From the NCBI GenBank assembly GCA_026400835.1, contig JAPLOA010000055.1, forward strand, positions 1 to 64,000: a DNA stretch of 64,000 nt, given 5' to 3'. Shown here in pieces: positions 16,036 to 25,805 of the stretch; within the stretch, counting starts at the first letter, position 1; every line of letters starts with the position of its first letter. Below the pieces are notes generated by a model that saw nothing but the letters and a program-made list of their open reading frames with translations, searched no databases and was not told the origin of the DNA. A program made the translations under genes and the position numbers. This DNA comes from Planctomycetales bacterium (lineage in GTDB: Bacteria; Planctomycetota; Planctomycetia; Planctomycetales; Planctomycetaceae).

Positions 16036-17562
16036 ATGACAACTCGGAGCTGGAGGCATTCGATTCTCATATGCCGCAGCTTTTTGTTCTGCATCCTTGT
16101 TGTTGCAGTGGCCCTTCGAACTCAGGAAATCTCCACGATGGGGGTTTCATTCGATGAAAGTTTCTGCCAGCGGATGGTGGAGTTTTCGTGGGGAGAGATG
16201 GTTGATCGGATCAGTCTCGATACACATCCGCCGTTGTTCTATTTCATTCTGAAAACGTGGGGGTATATCTTTGGAGGCAGTGTCTTCGCGGGGCGATGTC
16301 TCACTGCAATTTTCGGAACTTTGTCGGTTGCCGGGATGTACGCTTTCGTTCGTGCTGCCTACGGCGAAGCCCAGGCTTCGTCGCAAAAAGAACCTCTGAA
16401 GGTCGAGTTATCAGCTCTGGTTGCGGCAGCACTCGTTGCAATTGGGCCTCTAGAGATTTTCTGGACGCTTCAGATTCGGATGTATTCGCTGTCATTTGCC
16501 ATTGGTATTTGGTCAGCTTTTTTTCTGGTTCGGGCTCTCAAGTCAAAACAAAATCATGTCTCAGATTGGTTGCCATACACACTCTCTGTCAGTCTCTTGA
16601 TTCACACACATTCGTTTGGTCTTTTCCTAGTGGCCGGGCAGTTCATTTATGCGTTGGCTGAACGCTGGCAAAATAGCTGGGGAACGTTGGCTGAGCGGCT
16701 CAAGCCTGTCGTACTGTCTGCTTTGGCGGTTTGGTTTTCCTTTCAGGCATGGCTGCCATATTTCTTGGAGCAGCGGGATCGAGTTGAGAGCAATTTCTAT
16801 TTGCCAGAACCAAGCCTTGAAGTCTTTGGGCGAGCAATCCATGAGCTGTTTACTGGAATGGGTGCTCAATATACTGCCGTTACAGGCCTGGCAGTCACTC
16901 AGGCCTCTGTTCTTGTGCTGCTTGGACTCGCAATCGGCAGGAGACCAGCAGACTACTTGATCGTGGTATCAACGAGTTTGCCGGTGATTGCCGCTGTTGT
17001 GATTTCATGGCTTTCTCGGCCAATTGTTGCTGCCCGCTATTTCATGTTGAGTCATATGTTCTTCCTTGCGGCTGTTGCTGTGCTCGTCTGTCGACTTCCT
17101 CGTTTGTGTCGATTCATCGCAATTCCAATGCTTTTGATTTTGGCCTTCATTCCTTGTCGTGATCAATCCAGATGGCGAGCTGAGGCAGCAAAACTGCCTG
17201 GTATCCAGACGGCCGTTTCAAAGCTCGCTGAAATGCGACGTGATCAGCCTCTCGTCGTGTGCAATCCGATGCTTTATACATCTGTGTTGACGTATGTCGA
17301 AGATCGAGCAAATGTTTACAGTTTTCTGCCTCGACATGGGTATCCTTTCTATCAGGGAACTCCTGTGATGAAGGATAAAGATTATGTGAATTCTGCTTGG
17401 CTTAACGCATCATCCCATCAGAATATTTGGACTCTTGACGCAGACGATTCAATGGGGCGCGTGCCGCTCTCCGGGGACTGGAAACTGCTGGGGGAAGAAC
17501 GCTATCAGGAATGGTTTGCCAATCTGATAATCCGACGTTATTCACGCATCAATGCAGAGTGA
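16036..17562 (+). CDS. GT39-type membrane glycosyltransferase
   Basis: The frame is open from 15949, but the ATG at 16036 puts the first helix ('ILICRSFLFCILVVAVAL') at the N-terminus and gives 508 residues. The first periplasmic loop carries the Asp-Glu of GT-C enzymes ('GVSFDESFCQRMVE'), followed by 'LDTHPPLFYFILKTWGYIFG', which is highly typical of GT39/PMT_2 proteins. About ten hydrophobic helices follow, then a soluble tail. Such enzymes use polyprenyl-phosphate sugars, and a UbiA-family prenyltransferase ends the same cluster. I infer glycosylation of the surface proteins encoded alongside. The sugar and acceptor are unknown. Confidence 0.78.
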   Translation: MTTRSWRHSILICRSFLFCILVVAVALRTQEISTMGVSFDESFCQRMVEFSWGEMVDRISLDTHPPLFYFILKTWGYIFGGSVFAGRCLTAIFGTLSVAGMYAFVRAAYGEAQASSQKEPLKVELSALVAAALVAIGPLEIFWTLQIRMYSLSFAIGIWSAFFLVRALKSKQNHVSDWLPYTLSVSLLIHTHSFGLFLVAGQFIYALAERWQNSWGTLAERLKPVVLSALAVWFSFQAWLPYFLEQRDRVESNFYLPEPSLEVFGRAIHELFTGMGAQYTAVTGLAVTQASVLVLLGLAIGRRPADYLIVVSTSLPVIAAVVISWLSRPIVAARYFMLSHMFFLAAVAVLVCRLPRLCRFIAIPMLLILAFIPCRDQSRWRAEAAKLPGIQTAVSKLAEMRRDQPLVVCNPMLYTSVLTYVEDRANVYSFLPRHGYPFYQGTPVMKDKDYVNSAWLNASSHQNIWTLDADDSMGRVPLSGDWKLLGEERYQEWFANLIIRRYSRINAE

Positions 17563-17652
17563 GTATCTCTGAACGGAACTGTTTTCGTGGTCGAAACCTT
17601 AAACAACTTTCACGTTGAGCAGATTGTAGCCCTCAACGGGAGTCAATGCCGT

Positions 17653-20600
17653 ATGTCTCAGCAAAAACGTCTGGCGATGTTTGTGGTATCAACTGTCATT
17701 GCGATGTTGCTTTTGTTGGGATCAGAATCGGCTTGTATAGCGCAGCCACCAACTGCTACGGCTGATGCTGTGGGATCGGAACAGGTTGAAAGTCCTCAGG
17801 CATTCATTGTTCGAAACTCCGATAACGATGAGTTTCTTACCGAAGATGAATTTCTGGCGGGCGGCGGGCTGAATGAAACCATTCTTAAGCGTGATTTCAA
17901 AGTCTTTGACGCAAACAAAGATGGCCGGATGACGGTTGCCGAATTTCTGTCAGTCCCTGCGTTCAATGCTGAGGACAATCGCATTGTGATTTCTGATCCG
18001 ATCATTGAGCTCGTGGCCGCCGCGTTTGGGAAGCTGATGACGAACTGGCAGGAGTGCGATCAAGATCAGGACACTTTATTAAGTGCTGAAGAGTTCGCGT
18101 CTGGAAAGATCAATCAGAGCATTCGAGGCATCGAGACCATCACCTTCGACGTATGGGATGACGATGGGGACGGAAGAATTTCCAAGGATGAAGCAAAGCA
18201 GCTTCTAGAGGTGGCGTTTGGTCTACGGACTCTGACCGGTGAATTGCTGAGATCACCAGCGGGGAGGGTTGTTGACTGGCGAATGTTTCGAGAAATGAAC
18301 CCTGACGAGCACGGGAAAATCGCAAAGGAGATTTATGTTCAACGAATGGGCTCGATTGAAGCGGCGGAAGTATGGTTTCCCTCAATCAGTTCTTTTGGAG
18401 AGAGTGGGTTCGGCGTGACAGAGTTCTCGACCAGTGGTCATCGAACCGATCCAGTAAACACATTTCTTTCTATGGATGTTAATCTGGATGGTCAGTTGAG
18501 TCCGACAGAAATGGAGTCACTTCCTGAAGGATGGGGGCCCCCTGGAAAAAACTGGTTGCCAGGATTTGATGATGAAGGTGACAGTGCGTATTCACTGAAG
18601 GAATTTGAATTGCTTCCGCAGGTTAACCTTCTTGCCACGTGGCATGGTTCCCTCGATATAAACGACGATGGAGTGCTAAGTCCGGCGGAGTTTCGTTTTT
18701 CAACAGGTGTAGAGCTGGCGGCACTGTCTGCAGAGTATTTTTCCAGACTAGATTCTAACAACGACGATGTGTTGACTTTGCAGGAATGGACGTTTCGAAC
18801 AAACCATCCTGAGGCCAAATTCCGCGGGTTGGATTTGGACTCAGACGGGGAACTCACAGAAACGGAATTCATCGCTGAAGGGAGTCTGCCGATCGATCGC
18901 TTGCGCCGCGACTACAGAGTCTTCGACGCCGATGCCAATGGACACATGACTCTGATGGAGTTTCTCTCGATCCCGCACTGGGTGGCCGAAAGTCTTCGTA
19001 CACCGATTCCTGATCCCGTCTGCATGCTGTCAGATGCTCGCCTCTCAGTCTTGAAAACGCATTGGAGTGAATGGGACAAAGATAAAGATGAGATGCTGTC
19101 GTTGATCGAGTTTGAAGCTGCGGCGATTGGCGGACAAGTCGCGGGACTTGATGCCACTCTGTTCAAAGACTGGGATCTCAATGTCGATAGCAAACTGACT
19201 CAGGATGAGGTCTCACTTGTATTGGACATAGCTTTCGGATCCCGAGCAATAACAGGCGAATCGCTAAGGACAAAATCAGGGTATGTGCCGGATTGGAGAT
19301 CCTTCAGAGCCTGGGATTCAGATGCAGACTGGAAGGTGACAGAAGAGGAGTATATGCGTACTTCTGGCGGCACTCCGAATGCCAAGGAATTGTACCGCAG
19401 CTTTTCCAAAGGCGAAGAAAGTTTTGGAATCTCTGAGTTTGCGTCCGGGCCTTACCATTCTGACCCTGTTGGAATGTTCCTTAGTCTGGACGTCAATGTT
19501 GATGGTCGGCTCACTCCTGATGAGTTGACGGCCATTCCCGCCGACTGGGGGCCTCCGACAAATGTCTGGCTGCCAGGATTTGATGATGACGGGGATGGTG
19601 CATATTCACTTGGGGAGTTCATGCTAATTCCGCACGTCAATCTTCTCGTCGCCTGGCATATGGCGGTTGATTCGAATCAGGACGGCAGCCTGAGTCTCGA
19701 AGAGTTTCGCTTTCCACAATTTCCAGCCTTGACAGCACTCTCTGCTGAGTATTTTCGCCGATTGGATTCAAATCAGGATCAATCGCTGTCGCTAAAGGAG
19801 TGGCCTTTCGTTTCCTCACATCCGGATGCGAGATTTGCCGCGCTGGATACAAACGAAGATGGCATGCTGCAAATAGCTGAGTTCCTCGCTGAAGGCAGCA
19901 TGCCGTCGGATCGACTCCAACGTGATTTCAGGGTCTTCGACGCTGACGGAAACGGCAACCTGACCATAGCCGAGTTTAAGACGATTTCTCACGGGGTCCC
20001 CGAGAACCTGCAGACCGAAATACTCGATCCGTTTGTTCTGCAATCTCAGGCTAGTTGGAATGATATGGTGGACCACTGGCAGGAATGGGACACGAATCGC
20101 GACGAATCACTGTCTGAAGCTGAGTTCTCTGCAATTCCGTCATCTGCGAAGGTTGCTGGAATGGAGAGCTTTGGATTTGCTGAATGGGACTTGGCTGGTG
20201 ATGGTCAGATTTCCCGGGAAGATGCATCCCTCGCATTGGATGTTGCATATGGTATCCGTACCGAAACTGGAGGAGTCTTACGATCGAAGTCTGGTTGCAT
20301 AGTAGACTGGGGACTTTTCCAGTCGCTGGATGCGGACAAAAATGGCGGGGTAACGCTTCAGGAATACAAACAAATTTTGGGGAGTACGCCAAATGCCGAG
20401 GAGAACTTTCGCAGCATAGCCGCAAATGGAGATGACAGTTTTGGACTGGAAAAGTTTACCTATCGGACCAGCCCTGTACCTCAATTCCTGGCGTTAGATG
20501 CAGATCTTGATGGTCGATTGAGTGCCGAAGATTTGAAACTCATTCCCTGGGGACCTCCACAGAAAAAATGGTTGCCAGGGTTCGATGATGATGGAGATGG

Positions 20601-22251
20601 TGTTTACACGCTGCGTGAGTTCATGAGGATTCCCTATATAAATATTCTCACCGGCTGGCATGCTGCGATTGATGTCAATCACGATGGGATGCTCGGCAGA
20701 GAAGAGTTTCGATTCGCTCCGGGTATCGCCTATGCTGCTATTTCCGCTGAGTATTTCCGTCGGCTTGACTTTAACGGAGATGACCAACTGTCACTTTCGG
20801 AATGGCCATTCGTAACAACTCATCCAGGAGCCAAATTCGACGCACTTGATGCCAATGCGGACAGTGAACTGACCGAAACAGAATTCCTCGCTGAGGGGAG
20901 TCTGCCTGCTGACCGATTGCGAAGAGATTTTAAAGTCTTCGATGGGGATGCAAACGGCAGGATGACTCGGGTCGAATTCCTGTCGATTCCTCAATGGGCT
21001 CCCCCGGAACAACGAACGAAAATTTCCGATCCAGTGACGCTGCTCTCGGCAGAGGCTTTCTCGGTACTGGCAGCGAGATGGAGCGAGTTGGACACGAACA
21101 GTGATGACTTTATGAACGCTGGTGAGTTCAGAGACGCCGAAGTAAGCCGACTGATTCCAGGACTAGAGATGACAGTCCTGAGCGACTGGGATTCCGACGG
21201 CGACGGCAATGTCTCAAAGGCGGAGGCGGCATTACTGCTGGACGTCGCCTTTGGAGTTCGGTCTCCGAGTGGCGAATTGCTGCGATCTGACATAGGGCAC
21301 GTTGTTGACTGGCGAGGCTTTCTTGCCCTGAAGCCGGACGAAAACGGCAAGGTTCCGCGAGAGACCTATATCAAGTCGATGGGAACTTCGTTTAAGCATC
21401 AGGAATGGTTCCCTACGCTTTTTACAACTGAACAAAAATTGTTCGGTGTTACAGAGTATCTGACCAGTAACCATAAAACGGATCCAATATCGCAGTTTCT
21501 TCATATGGATGAGGATCTTGATGGTCTCTTGAGTCCAGCGGAAATGGACCGTCTCCCTGAGGGCTGGAGCCCGCCCGGAAAGAACTGGCTTCCAGGATTC
21601 GATGATGACAGTGATGGTGCTTATTCTCTGCGGGAGTTTCGACTACTGCCACATGTCAATTTACTTGCCAACTGGCATCTTGCTAAAGATTCCAACAACG
21701 ATGGAAAGCTAAGCCCAGTGGAATTTCGTTTCATGTCTGCTCCGCCACTTGCGGCACTTTCACGGGCCTATTTTGAAAGACTTGACACTGACAAAGACAA
21801 ATCCCTGACTTTGAAAGAATGGCCTTTCACGTTTGATTTCGCAAAAGTGCCGAGGAAGGTCGTTATTGAGTTTCTGGATCGGGATTCGAACGGCCACCTG
21901 TCGTTCGATGAGTGCCTGGGGGAACTGCGTCGAACTCAGCCGGGAGACCGGGTGGATCTCAATCAGGAAGCAGCTTTGGCTCAACGAGAAGAGTCTTTTC
22001 GAGCGGCAGACGCGAATAACGATGGCAAACTGAGCGAAGAAGAGTTGGCGACGGACGAAGGGCTGGAAGCCATTGCTCCGGGAACATCCGCATTGTCAGG
22101 AAAGGTGGCGCCAGCCATTGTGGCTCCAGTTTCAAAAATGCTGGGATTGGAAGACGCCTCCTTAGGCACGTACCTGATCATTGAAATTAATTTCCTGCTG
22201 GTGGTTGCAGTGGTAGTGTATCTCTTCCGCAAAAGAGGACAGAGACAATGA
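17653..22251 (+). CDS. Giant secreted EF-hand repeat protein with C-terminal membrane anchor
   Basis: From the ATG at 17653 (GGGAG about ten bases upstream) the product has 1532 residues. It begins with a signal peptide ('LAMFVVSTVIAMLLLLGSES') and ends with a membrane helix and basic tail ('IIEINFLLVVAVVVYLFRKR'). Nearly everything between is EF-hand loops such as 'DANKDGRMTVAEF', 'DDDGDGRISKDEA' and 'DSNNDGKLSPVEF'. The loops are arranged in four long tandem repeats of about 335 residues, whose starts lie near 17820, 18832, 19840 and 20840. Each repeat contains 'NWLPGFDDDGDGAYSL', a 'VVDWR.F' segment and an 'AEYFRRLDSN' segment. A fifth, partial unit ends the array. It should bind many calcium ions outside the cell. 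The next gene overlaps by 4 bases, so they are co-translated. Confidence 0.85.
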   Translation: MSQQKRLAMFVVSTVIAMLLLLGSESACIAQPPTATADAVGSEQVESPQAFIVRNSDNDEFLTEDEFLAGGGLNETILKRDFKVFDANKDGRMTVAEFLSVPAFNAEDNRIVISDPIIELVAAAFGKLMTNWQECDQDQDTLLSAEEFASGKINQSIRGIETITFDVWDDDGDGRISKDEAKQLLEVAFGLRTLTGELLRSPAGRVVDWRMFREMNPDEHGKIAKEIYVQRMGSIEAAEVWFPSISSFGESGFGVTEFSTSGHRTDPVNTFLSMDVNLDGQLSPTEMESLPEGWGPPGKNWLPGFDDEGDSAYSLKEFELLPQVNLLATWHGSLDINDDGVLSPAEFRFSTGVELAALSAEYFSRLDSNNDDVLTLQEWTFRTNHPEAKFRGLDLDSDGELTETEFIAEGSLPIDRLRRDYRVFDADANGHMTLMEFLSIPHWVAESLRTPIPDPVCMLSDARLSVLKTHWSEWDKDKDEMLSLIEFEAAAIGGQVAGLDATLFKDWDLNVDSKLTQDEVSLVLDIAFGSRAITGESLRTKSGYVPDWRSFRAWDSDADWKVTEEEYMRTSGGTPNAKELYRSFSKGEESFGISEFASGPYHSDPVGMFLSLDVNVDGRLTPDELTAIPADWGPPTNVWLPGFDDDGDGAYSLGEFMLIPHVNLLVAWHMAVDSNQDGSLSLEEFRFPQFPALTALSAEYFRRLDSNQDQSLSLKEWPFVSSHPDARFAALDTNEDGMLQIAEFLAEGSMPSDRLQRDFRVFDADGNGNLTIAEFKTISHGVPENLQTEILDPFVLQSQASWNDMVDHWQEWDTNRDESLSEAEFSAIPSSAKVAGMESFGFAEWDLAGDGQISREDASLALDVAYGIRTETGGVLRSKSGCIVDWGLFQSLDADKNGGVTLQEYKQILGSTPNAEENFRSIAANGDDSFGLEKFTYRTSPVPQFLALDADLDGRLSAEDLKLIPWGPPQKKWLPGFDDDGDGVYTLREFMRIPYINILTGWHAAIDVNHDGMLGREEFRFAPGIAYAAISAEYFRRLDFNGDDQLSLSEWPFVTTHPGAKFDALDANADSELTETEFLAEGSLPADRLRRDFKVFDGDANGRMTRVEFLSIPQWAPPEQRTKISDPVTLLSAEAFSVLAARWSELDTNSDDFMNAGEFRDAEVSRLIPGLEMTVLSDWDSDGDGNVSKAEAALLLDVAFGVRSPSGELLRSDIGHVVDWRGFLALKPDENGKVPRETYIKSMGTSFKHQEWFPTLFTTEQKLFGVTEYLTSNHKTDPISQFLHMDEDLDGLLSPAEMDRLPEGWSPPGKNWLPGFDDDSDGAYSLREFRLLPHVNLLANWHLAKDSNNDGKLSPVEFRFMSAPPLAALSRAYFERLDTDKDKSLTLKEWPFTFDFAKVPRKVVIEFLDRDSNGHLSFDECLGELRRTQPGDRVDLNQEAALAQREESFRAADANNDGKLSEEELATDEGLEAIAPGTSALSGKVAPAIVAPVSKMLGLEDASLGTYLIIEINFLLVVAVVVYLFRKRGQRQ

Positions 22252-24200
22252 AAATGGAGATGGACAGCAGACGAACTGATGAAGTGACTGCCACGATTCG
22301 CGCTGGCCTGACAAGAATTGAAGTACTGCTCGTATTCTTCGGCATGGCTTTGCTCATATCGCTGTTCTGGCCGCTCATTCTTTCGGCTCGGGAAATCTCG
22401 CGCCACCATGCCTGTCAAAACAGACTGCGGCAGCTTGGCGTTGCATTGAATTCTTACCACGAAATGCATCGTGTGTTGCCGCCAGCAGCAGTGTGGAGCA
22501 CTGAACATCTACAGTCTCTGGCGCTGCATAAGAGTCGCCGTATTGATTTGTATGTGAAAACAAACTGGGCTCAGGCGTTGCTCCCGCATGCCAACGAAAT
22601 GCCCCTTGCCTCCATGTTTGACACAAATCGGTTAACAGCCGCTCCTGAAAACGAAAAGGCCAGAAATACCCGTCTCCCATTGATGTCCTGTGCAAGTGAT
22701 GCATATTCCACGGCTGAGAATCCATTCGTATTTCAACCCGATCGTAGAAATTCCGTCTCATACGCCAGAGGCAATTATGCCATCAACGGTGGCACGCATT
22801 GTTTCAACGATGGGCCAGGTTCCACAGCTTTTCTGACGGGAGATCACTCTCATTTGGAAATGTCCCATTCTCCAAGAACGTTCCGCTTTTGGGGGAATGG
22901 GATCGCTGGTTTCAACGTTAGTTTTTCTTACGATGACTTTACAAACGGTGCCGCAAGCCTGGTTGCTCTTGAGGAAGTGCGGGCTGGCGTCCACGCGATC
23001 GATCCAAGAGGCGTCTGGGCGTTAGGCCATATCGGCGGAAGCGTGACGTGGGCTCACGGAGTCAACGGTGATGCATATGGTCCCAATAGTCAACACCCTA
23101 AGTCGGACGATTTGCTGAACGGGACGAAGCTTCATCAGACATTGGGTTCAGAATTCCTCAAAACGGAACGAATCCCCTGTGTGTCATATATCGATCTGAA
23201 TTATCAAGCCGCATCCCGTAGCGCACATAACGGTGGTGTCAATATCTTGATGGTTGACGGTTCCGCCAGGTTTGTGACTGATCACATTGATCCAGGCTTG
23301 TGGCATGTCATGCACTCTCGCGAAACTCCCCGGGAACTACTCAACGGGAACCTGGATGAAACTATTGCTGCGAGTATGACGACTGAAGACGGAGAGAACG
23401 ATGATCGTGAAGGTCAGAAGCCTTCTCCAATGGATCAAGCGGCTATCGAAAACTCGATTGGAATGCGTTTTGTAAAGATTCCGGCTGGCACATTTGAGAT
23501 GGGTTTGGCGGACAAGGGAAATACCCATGAACTTCCCGAGGAATCGCCGCAGCATCAGGTTTCCATTTCCCGTGCATTCTATCTGGGCAGACATGAAGTG
23601 ACACGATTGCAGTTTGATCAGATCATGGGTCAATCGCAAAAATCAAGTGCAACGAATGACACCGAGTTACCTGAAGAAGCAGACTTGCCTATGACAGATA
23701 TCACATGGCACGAAGCAGAGGAGTTCTGCCGGAGACTTTCAGCGATGGAAGAGGAGAGTTCTGCCAGCCGATCTTACCGGCTGCCGACGGAGGCTGAGTG
23801 GGAGTATGCGTGCCGCAGCGGCGAACTCTCACGATATGATTTCATGTCTGCACGTCGCCCCAATGATGTGTCCGGCGATGCTGCCGGTATAAATCCTCCT
23901 CTGCCTCTCAGTCCGGTGGGAAGCTATCCAGCGAACGCTTTCGGACTCTATGATATGCGAGGAAATGCTTGGGAATGGTGCAAGGACTGGTTTGATCGCG
24001 ATTATTACAGTCGATCTCCCGGGCAGGATCCACTGGGGCCAAAGCATGGTTATTTCAAGGTTGTCCGGGGCAGTTCATGGACCTTTGTGGGAGAGTTTTG
24101 CAAACTCAGCTATCCGACGATGCCTCCGTGGAAGTCTAGCCCGTTCGTAGGGTTTCGGATTGTTTGTGAATACAGGACGCCGAAGAATGCTCCAAACTAA
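22248..24200 (+). CDS. Fusion of DUF1559 pseudopilin-like domain with FGE-sulfatase-like domain
   Basis: The 650-residue protein overlaps the EF-hand gene by ATGA. The N-terminus has a pilin-type signal ('GLTRIEVLLVFFGMALLISL') and a complete DUF1559 domain ('NRLRQLGVALNSYHEMHRVL', 'NILMVDGSARFVTDHIDPG', about residues 15-365). Residues of about 400-650 are a formylglycine-generating-enzyme/SUMF1-type fold: 'GMRFVKIPAGTFEMG', 'YRLPTEAEWEYACRSGE', 'GLYDMRGNAWEWCKDWFDRD', 'VVRGSSWTF' and 'GFRIVCE'. At the position where active FGE has the first catalytic Cys, the protein reads 'WTF', so enzymatic FGE activity is doubtful. The fold is also used as a ligand-binding module. The fusion places that module on a pseudopilin-like fibre subunit. 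Confidence 0.85.
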   Translation: MKMEMDSRRTDEVTATIRAGLTRIEVLLVFFGMALLISLFWPLILSAREISRHHACQNRLRQLGVALNSYHEMHRVLPPAAVWSTEHLQSLALHKSRRIDLYVKTNWAQALLPHANEMPLASMFDTNRLTAAPENEKARNTRLPLMSCASDAYSTAENPFVFQPDRRNSVSYARGNYAINGGTHCFNDGPGSTAFLTGDHSHLEMSHSPRTFRFWGNGIAGFNVSFSYDDFTNGAASLVALEEVRAGVHAIDPRGVWALGHIGGSVTWAHGVNGDAYGPNSQHPKSDDLLNGTKLHQTLGSEFLKTERIPCVSYIDLNYQAASRSAHNGGVNILMVDGSARFVTDHIDPGLWHVMHSRETPRELLNGNLDETIAASMTTEDGENDDREGQKPSPMDQAAIENSIGMRFVKIPAGTFEMGLADKGNTHELPEESPQHQVSISRAFYLGRHEVTRLQFDQIMGQSQKSSATNDTELPEEADLPMTDITWHEAEEFCRRLSAMEEESSASRSYRLPTEAEWEYACRSGELSRYDFMSARRPNDVSGDAAGINPPLPLSPVGSYPANAFGLYDMRGNAWEWCKDWFDRDYYSRSPGQDPLGPKHGYFKVVRGSSWTFVGEFCKLSYPTMPPWKSSPFVGFRIVCEYRTPKNAPN

Positions 24201-25800
24201 GTCCAGTCCCGGAACGACGAATGAGAAATCGCAGATGGATTTTGCAGACAAGGTTTCTAGGGGATGTGGTTTTCGGAAATTTTTGTTCGTGTGCAGCCTG
24301 TTTTTAATTCTGTATATTCCATTCGCATCCAAACCTGTCCATATCGATGATGCCAATTTTCTAATGCTTGCGGAAGGCGCGGCGCGTGACCCTTGGCGGC
24401 CGCACAACATCCTCGTCAACTGGTCTGGCAAGACTGAACCCGCCTTCGACATTCTGGCAAATCCGCCAGGCATTGCGTGGTACCTTGCATCTGTCCGAAA
24501 CTCGCCCGAATGGATGCTTCATCTCACAATGCTGCCGTGGCTTGTACTTGGTGGGTGGGGGTGTTGGCTGCTGGGGAGTGAATTCGCGAATGGTGCCGGT
24601 TATCTGTCATGCATGTACATCCTGACGTGCCCTGTCGTGGTGATTTCAGCTCACGCGTTGACTCCAGACCTGCCGGTATTTGCATGTATGACGGCTGGGA
24701 TTGCTGGGTTCCTGGCCTTCCCTCGGTTTCAGTGGGCCTTTGCTTTGCTCGCCGGCGGTGCGGCACTCTTTCGCTATTCGGGCTGCACCGCAATTCCACT
24801 TCTCGTGCTGGCTGGTTGGACGCGTTATGGTTCGCGTGGTGCTAGGATGGCGTTGATCTCTGCCATACCAATTCTTCTGCTCGTTCTCCATGACATTCAT
24901 GCCTACGGCAAGATTCACTTGTTCGTAATGTTCGCTTCTCAGAACGACGGGCAAAAAAAGACGTTCTCCGATGCCATGCACATTTGCGTTGCGGGCATTG
25001 CAATGCTCGGCGGCGCAGGTGTTCTTCCGGTTTTGATATGGCGTAGTGAAACTATTGTTGGTGTGGTAGTCGGAGCGATTCTTGGATTTAACGTTGCATG
25101 GTTATCCGGACTGAATCTTGTTCAGACAGTTCCCACTGTTCTTAGCATATCAGCTGGCGTTGGAGCCCTCACTCTCAGCATCGTACCTCGCGTACGCGAC
25201 CCGATTCTTTCCGCATGGGCGTTGGGAGGGACAGCTTTCTTCTACTTCGTTGCCTTTGCCGCAACGCGGTATTGGGCCGCTTTTATTCCGGGCGTTGCTC
25301 TGCTTGCCATCCGAAATGCCCAGCATTCTCAACGATGGATTATGGCAGGAATTGCAATCAACACAGTCGTTTCATTTGGCATTGCCGTTGACGATCAGCA
25401 GTTTGCGTTTGCCCACAAGGATGCCGCTGGCAAAGTGGCCGCGATGGGGATCGGGACCTTTTCCGGACACTGGGGTTGGCAGCATTATCTTGACAAAGCG
25501 GGCTGGACGCCGGTTGAAAGAGGCGGCAACCCCGGCCCTCTTCACGCCTTTGCCAGCTTTGGCGACTCACAGCTCCCTGATGCAACGGCTTGCCTCGAAT
25601 TGATTGAACGATTCCCGATGCCGGATCGCTGGCCGGGACCTCGATCCTATTCATGGCGGAATCGTGCGTTTTATCATGGGGGCGGACGCGGATCGTATGC
25701 CCCATGGACTTTTTCGAACGAGCCTTATGATGTCATTTCTGTGTACCGTCGCTGCGACCCCAAGTCCGAACAAATAAACGCACTGGAAGCAGAGGAATAG
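24187..25800 (+). CDS. GT39-type membrane glycosyltransferase
   Basis: The protein has 537 residues from the ATG at 24187, which follows an AGGA site and overlaps the upstream gene by 14 bases. The N-terminal helix ('FLFVCSLFLILYIPFA') is followed by a loop with the acidic pair 'PVHIDDANFLMLAEG', then 'ANPPGIAWYLASVRN'. Both features fit GT39 enzymes. About ten further hydrophobic segments and a soluble C-terminal region follow. It is the second GT39 gene of the cluster and lies five bases before the prenyltransferase gene, consistent with a lipid-linked sugar pathway. Confidence 0.72.
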   Translation: MLQTKSSPGTTNEKSQMDFADKVSRGCGFRKFLFVCSLFLILYIPFASKPVHIDDANFLMLAEGAARDPWRPHNILVNWSGKTEPAFDILANPPGIAWYLASVRNSPEWMLHLTMLPWLVLGGWGCWLLGSEFANGAGYLSCMYILTCPVVVISAHALTPDLPVFACMTAGIAGFLAFPRFQWAFALLAGGAALFRYSGCTAIPLLVLAGWTRYGSRGARMALISAIPILLLVLHDIHAYGKIHLFVMFASQNDGQKKTFSDAMHICVAGIAMLGGAGVLPVLIWRSETIVGVVVGAILGFNVAWLSGLNLVQTVPTVLSISAGVGALTLSIVPRVRDPILSAWALGGTAFFYFVAFAATRYWAAFIPGVALLAIRNAQHSQRWIMAGIAINTVVSFGIAVDDQQFAFAHKDAAGKVAAMGIGTFSGHWGWQHYLDKAGWTPVERGGNPGPLHAFASFGDSQLPDATACLELIERFPMPDRWPGPRSYSWRNRAFYHGGGRGSYAPWTFSNEPYDVISVYRRCDPKSEQINALEAEE

Positions 25801-25805
25801 AGAAT

